Positions 49,275 through 52,642 of a stretch of DNA of 52,642 bases are shown here, piece after piece (the stretch's first letter is position 1; each line of letters opens with the position of its first letter). The DNA is from an uncultured Lachnospiraceae bacterium (GTDB lineage Bacteria > Bacillota > Clostridia > Lachnospirales > Lachnospiraceae), in assembly GCA_910585635.1 (NCBI GenBank), contig CAJUFE010000031.1:1-52642 (forward strand), read 5' to 3'. A program made the position numbers and the translations under genes. The notes under the pieces were generated by a model. That model was not told the origin of the DNA and made no database searches. It saw nothing but the letters and a program-made list of their open reading frames with translations.

Positions 49275-49315
49275 AGAAAACAAAAGATCCCATCCAAATA
49301 ACTCGACAGGATCTT
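49275..49315 (-). terminator. Terminator of typA
   Basis: On the minus strand AAGATCC (49315-49309) pairs with GGATCTT (49290-49284) and is followed by TTGTTTTC, 11 bases after the typA stop. Confidence 0.65.
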
Positions 49316-49325
49316 CCAAGGGCGG

Positions 49326-51158
49326 TCATTTATTTTTAAACGAGGCACGTTTTCTTAACGTGGGATCTAAGATCTTCTTCCGGATCCGCAGAGATGTGGG
49401 CGTGATCTCCAAAAGCTCATCCGTATCGATAAATTCCAGGCACTGCTCTAAGCTCATCTGCTTAGGCGGCACAAGGCGCAGGGCTTCGTCCGCGCTGGAG
49501 GAACGGGTATTGGTCAGCTTCTTGGTCTTGCACACATTGACCTCGATGTCCTCTGCTTTGGGGTTCTGTCCGATCACCATGCCGCCGTAGACCTTGACCC
49601 CGGGGCCGATAAAGAGGATCCCCCGCTCCTGGGCGTTGAACAGGCCGTAGGTGATGGATTCCCCCGATTCGAAGGCGATCAGGGAGCCTGTGGGGCGATA
49701 GCTTAAGTCCCCTTTGTAGGGGCCGTAGCCGTCAAAGATCGTGTTCAAGATCCCGTTCCCCTTGGTATCGGTCAAAAACTCTCCGCGGTAACCGATCAGG
49801 CCTCTGGAGGGGATGTTGAACTCCAGGCGGGTATACCCTCTGGCGATCGGGGTCATGCCCATCAGCTCCCCCTTTCTGGAGGTCAGCTTCTGGATGATCG
49901 CGCCGGTAAACTCCTCCGGCACATCCACATAGGCGATCTCCATAGGCTCCTGCTTCTGGTTCCGCTCATTGTACTTATAGATGACCTCCGCCTTGCTCAC
50001 CGCGAACTCAAAGCCCTCCCGGCGCATGGTCTCGATCAGAACGGACAGATGGAGCTCGCCCCGCCCGGATACCTTGAACTGGTCCGCTGAATCGGTCTCC
50101 TCCACCCGCAGGCTCACATCGGTGTTCAGCTCCCTGAACAGACGGTCCCGGATGTGGCGGGAGGTGATGTACTTCCCCTCCTGCCCGGCCAAGGGGCTGT
50201 CATTGACCATAAAATACATGGAGATCGTGGGCTCCGAGATCTTCTGGAAGGGGATCGGCTCCGGGTGCTCCGGCGAGCAGATCGTGTCGCCGATATGGAG
50301 GTCGGCGATGCCGGTCATGGCCACGATCGCCCCCACCTTAGCCTCCTGGACCTCCACCCGCTTTAAACCGTCGAACTCGTAGAGCTTTCCGATCTTGATC
50401 TTCTTACATTTATCCGGCTCGTGGTGGTTCACCAGCACGCACTCCTGGTTCACCCGCAGCACCCCGTTATCGATCTTACCGATGCCGATCCGGCCCACAT
50501 ATTCATTATAATCGATGGTGCTGATCAGCACCTGGGACGGCGCATCCGGGTCTCCCTCGGGAGCCGGGATCGAGCTTATGATCGTCTCGAAGAGGGGGGT
50601 CATATCCTTCTCCTCATCCTCCAGCGCCAGCTTGGCAAAGCCAGCCTTGGCGGAGGCATAGACGAAGGGGCAGTCCAGCTGCTCATCGGAGGCATCCAGA
50701 TCCATGAACAGCTCCAGCACCTCGTCCACCACCTCTGTGGGGCGGGCCTCGGGCCGGTCGATCTTATTGATGCAGCAGATCACCGGCAGGTCCATCTCCA
50801 GAGCCTTCTGCAGCACGAAACGGGTCTGGGGCATGGCGCCCTCAAAGGCATCCACCACTAAGATCACCCCGTTGACCATCTTTAGGACACGCTCTACCTC
50901 CCCGCCAAAGTCCGCATGGCCCGGGGTATCCACGATATTGATCTTCGTTCCTTTATAGAGCACTGCCGTGTTCTTGGACAGGATCGTGATCCCACGCTCC
51001 CGCTCCAGATCGTTAGAATCCATCACCCGCTCCGCCACCTCCTGGTTCGCGCGGAAGACGCCGCTCTGCTTTAAAAGCTCGTCCACCAGGGTGGTCTTGC
51101 CGTGGTCCACGTGAGCGATGATGGCGATGTTCCTCACATCTTCTCTTTGTATCTTCAT
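49326..51158 (-). CDS. typA: Ribosome-associated GTPase BipA/TypA
   Basis: A 610-residue translational GTPase of the EF-G superfamily, involved in ribosome assembly and stress adaptation. G1 IAHVDHGKTTLVDELL, G2/G3 RERGITILSKNTAV and DTPGHADFGGEVERVL, and G4 NKIDR are intact. The C-terminal BipA-specific region contains RGYTRLEFNIPSRGLIGYRG. The start at 51158 has AAGGAG nine bases upstream. It has a promoter at 51211-51239. Confidence 0.95.
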   Translation of the reverse strand: MKIQREDVRNIAIIAHVDHGKTTLVDELLKQSGVFRANQEVAERVMDSNDLERERGITILSKNTAVLYKGTKINIVDTPGHADFGGEVERVLKMVNGVILVVDAFEGAMPQTRFVLQKALEMDLPVICCINKIDRPEARPTEVVDEVLELFMDLDASDEQLDCPFVYASAKAGFAKLALEDEEKDMTPLFETIISSIPAPEGDPDAPSQVLISTIDYNEYVGRIGIGKIDNGVLRVNQECVLVNHHEPDKCKKIKIGKLYEFDGLKRVEVQEAKVGAIVAMTGIADLHIGDTICSPEHPEPIPFQKISEPTISMYFMVNDSPLAGQEGKYITSRHIRDRLFRELNTDVSLRVEETDSADQFKVSGRGELHLSVLIETMRREGFEFAVSKAEVIYKYNERNQKQEPMEIAYVDVPEEFTGAIIQKLTSRKGELMGMTPIARGYTRLEFNIPSRGLIGYRGEFLTDTKGNGILNTIFDGYGPYKGDLSYRPTGSLIAFESGESITYGLFNAQERGILFIGPGVKVYGGMVIGQNPKAEDIEVNVCKTKKLTNTRSSSADEALRLVPPKQMSLEQCLEFIDTDELLEITPTSLRIRKKILDPTLRKRASFKNK

Positions 51159-51210
51159 GTTATCGATCTCCTTCAAAATGCGCATGTATGCGGCATAAAC
51201 ACAATTCTAT

Positions 51211-51239
51211 ACTATAGCACTGGGGGAGGGAGATCGCAA
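51211..51239 (-). promoter_or_regulatory. Promoter of typA
   Basis: On the minus strand TTGCGA (51239-51234) and TATAGT (51216-51211) are 17 bp apart. Confidence 0.6.
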
Positions 51240-51258
51240 GAGGATTTTTGGGGGAGCT

Positions 51259-51657
51259 TCAAAAAGAGGGTGTTCCTTGCTCCAGGCTATAGGTCCCTGT
51301 AGCCCTTTTGAACCGGATGACCAGGACATATCGGCCGGGCGCGGTCAGGAAGACAGCGGCATGCTGGTCATCGCGGTCCAGGTGCATGAGCCTCTGCTTT
51401 TCCTCGTCAAAAAGCTCTGCCCATACTTCCCCGGAGGATGTCTGGGCTGTAAAAGAAAAATGACGGGTCCCGCTCTCCTTTGGCCGGATCACACGTTTTA
51501 TATATCCTGTACAGGAACTGAACCTCGCCCGGTCGCCTTTCAGTGAGCCCACATACAAGAGGGCGCGTTTTGCGCTGATGGTAAGATAGCCGTTGGTGTA
51601 TAAAAGATAAACAGTCACACAGATGACGATACCGACAGGGACCGAGATCTCCCACAT
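51259..51657 (-). CDS. Hypothetical membrane-anchored protein
   Basis: This encodes 132 residues. A single N-terminal helix (ISVPVGIVICVTVYLLYTNGY) is followed by a beta-rich outer domain with HFSFTAQTSSGEVWAELFDE and APGRYVLVIRFKRATGTYSL, resembling a small beta-sandwich. No named family. The start at 51657 has GGAGGAAAAGG upstream and follows the YigZ gene by 16 bases, so the two are probably one operon. Confidence 0.7.
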   Translation of the reverse strand: MWEISVPVGIVICVTVYLLYTNGYLTISAKRALLYVGSLKGDRARFSSCTGYIKRVIRPKESGTRHFSFTAQTSSGEVWAELFDEEKQRLMHLDRDDQHAAVFLTAPGRYVLVIRFKRATGTYSLEQGTPSF

Positions 51658-51673
51658 GGTCCTTTTCCTCCTC

Positions 51674-52324
51674 TCAAAAGAGCACCAGCTCCTTCCCATC
51701 CATCCCATAATAGAAGGGATCGGAGACCTGGATCTGGGCTGTGCCGCTGGTGGCCTCGGTGATCTTGTCCACACCCTCTTTCACCTGCTCCTCCGGCATC
51801 AAGAGGGTCATCTCCACCTTATCCGTATACTGGCTGTCCAGTGTGGCAAAGCCCATCTGTCCGGCCAGGTACTGGAGCTTTCCCACCGCGCCGTAATCCG
51901 ATGTGATCTTCACCCGCCTCCCGGGACGCTTCTCCAAGATCACACAGGCCTTCAGCCCCTCCTTCACCGCCTGGGAATAGGCCCGGACCAGGCCGCCGGT
52001 GCCTAAGAGCGTGCCGCCGAAATACCGGGTCACCACCGCGCAGACCCCACAGATCCCTTCTCCCAGCAGCACGTCCAGCATAGGCCGCCCCGCCGTCTGG
52101 CTGGGCTCCCCATCATCGCTGCATTTCATCATCCTGCCCCCCTCCCCGCAGATATAGGCATAGCAGTTATGGCGGGCATCCCAGTAACGCTTCCTGGTCT
52201 CCTCGATAAAGGCGACTGCCTCCTCCTCCGTCTCCACCGGACGGATATTGGCGATAAAACGGGACTTCTTCTCCACGATCTCCCCCTCGCCGCCTCTGTA
52301 ACAGATCTTATATGGGTCTGGCAT
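51674..52324 (-). CDS. YigZ/IMPACT-family protein
   Basis: This encodes 216 residues. The N-terminal UPF0029/Impact domain has EKKSRFIANIRPVETEEEA, the DARHNCYAYICG motif, DDGEPSQTAGRPML and RYFGGTLLGTGGLVRAYS. A C-terminal DUF1949-like ferredoxin fold follows. Relatives of IMPACT affect translation control in eukaryotes; the bacterial role is unclear. GGAGG lies eight bases before the start at 52324. Confidence 0.92.
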   Translation of the reverse strand: MPDPYKICYRGGEGEIVEKKSRFIANIRPVETEEEAVAFIEETRKRYWDARHNCYAYICGEGGRMMKCSDDGEPSQTAGRPMLDVLLGEGICGVCAVVTRYFGGTLLGTGGLVRAYSQAVKEGLKACVILEKRPGRRVKITSDYGAVGKLQYLAGQMGFATLDSQYTDKVEMTLLMPEEQVKEGVDKITEATSGTAQIQVSDPFYYGMDGKELVLF

Positions 52325-52425
52325 CTCTCGTTCCTCCTGCTCCTTAAAAAGGTCCTCCTGCACGCTTCGACCGGCTCCGATCGAACGGTCGGGCCTAGTC
52401 GGTCAGCTTAGTATCACTGAAAGAT

Positions 52426-52454
52426 AGTGTAGCAGATGGGGATACGGAATGCAA
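52426..52454 (-). promoter_or_regulatory. Promoter of the YigZ operon
   Basis: On the minus strand TTGCAT (52454-52449) and TACACT (52431-52426) are 17 bp apart, about 100 bases before the start. Confidence 0.6.
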
Positions 52455-52471
52455 GAGGGTCCGCTCCCCAC

Positions 52472-52642
52472 GTTACTTTTCACACCCACGCCAGCTGTTG
52501 GATAGGTGCAGGTGCAATTTCGGTCACCCGTCCGCATCCGGAGGCCCGGTCCCCCACGGGACACGCTCTCGCTCCATGCGGGACGAGAACGGTACTAGGG
52601 CGCGATGGAAGATACTCTCCACTACGTTCCGAGTATCCGCTT
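52472..52642 (-). repeat. Family A element, cut by window end
   Basis: It begins with GTTACTTTTCACACCCACG, the complement of the usual right end. Further in, ACGCTCTCGCTCC and CGGTACTAGGGCGCG match the inner part of the copy at 6770-6968 read in reverse, and ACGTTCCG resembles the inner arm of copy 1. Just outside, GGGTCCGCTCC recalls another family A segment, so copies may be nested here too. Confidence 0.75.

Overview
The window looks like chromosome of a fairly GC-rich anaerobic Firmicute, most likely a gut Lachnospiraceae-type Clostridium. This is inference from gene content: Rex, a class IIb-type ilvE, YebC, a clostridial 'high-cysteine HCB'-like protein, AsrABC, a NarABC-type nitrate reductase, strong AGGAGG ribosome-binding sites and near-consensus sigma-A promoters. 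No rRNA, tRNA, CRISPR array, phage or transposase gene was seen. Most genes are on the minus strand.

Layout. 328-3792: a C_GCAxxG_C_C redox protein, ilvE, and an AAA-ATPase/PD-(D/E)XK protein. 3966-13016: the most interesting block. Read on the minus strand it runs Crp/Fnr regulator, asrA-asrB-asrC, a molybdopterin nitrate-reductase-like subunit, a four-cluster ferredoxin, an FAD/NAD(P) oxidoreductase and a TDT/SLAC1-type anion carrier. A perfect TGTGA-N6-TCACA dyad sits about 41 bp before the predicted asrA transcription start. The regulator has the R-E-xxx-R recognition helix expected for that site. I infer a nitrate-to-ammonium (and/or sulfite) reduction unit. 13045-16777: two secreted lipoproteins sharing a paralogous domain. 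16903-20198: glgX and a PHP phosphoesterase. 20429-23302 (+ strand): a lone mazF, a MATE pump and yebC. 23459-26759: small lineage-specific and cell-envelope proteins. 26983-30928: alr, bifunctional NAD(P)HX repair enzyme, rex. 31259-36530: an ABC-F protein, a small membrane protein, and a MATE/LysR pair. 36556-38346: a C39-like peptidase and a coiled-coil protein. 38504-43900: purC-purF-purB-purA. 44103-47524: small envelope proteins and dapA-dapB. 47906-52324: corrinoid adenosyltransferase, SSB-like protein, bipA/typA, a membrane protein and a YigZ/IMPACT protein.

Two further layers stand out. First, the intergenic regions carry dispersed non-coding repeats. Family A is a roughly 200-bp, multiply palindromic element with GTTACTTTTCACA-like ends. 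A 144-bp MITE-like element has similar ends and is inserted into a family A copy with an 8-bp target duplication. Family B is a short hairpin element ending in GGGCGCATGGAGGTTTA, found close to gene starts. Second, in-frame minisatellites (21, 27 or 30 bp) have expanded linkers inside otherwise conserved proteins (AsrA, the NAD(P)HX repair enzyme, the C39-like peptidase, the coiled-coil protein). A 30-bp non-coding one ends at a ribosome-binding site.

Start codons were chosen by family alignment from memory and by Shine-Dalgarno position, so several are shorter than the longest open frame. Functions rest on motif recognition by eye; no database search was run.
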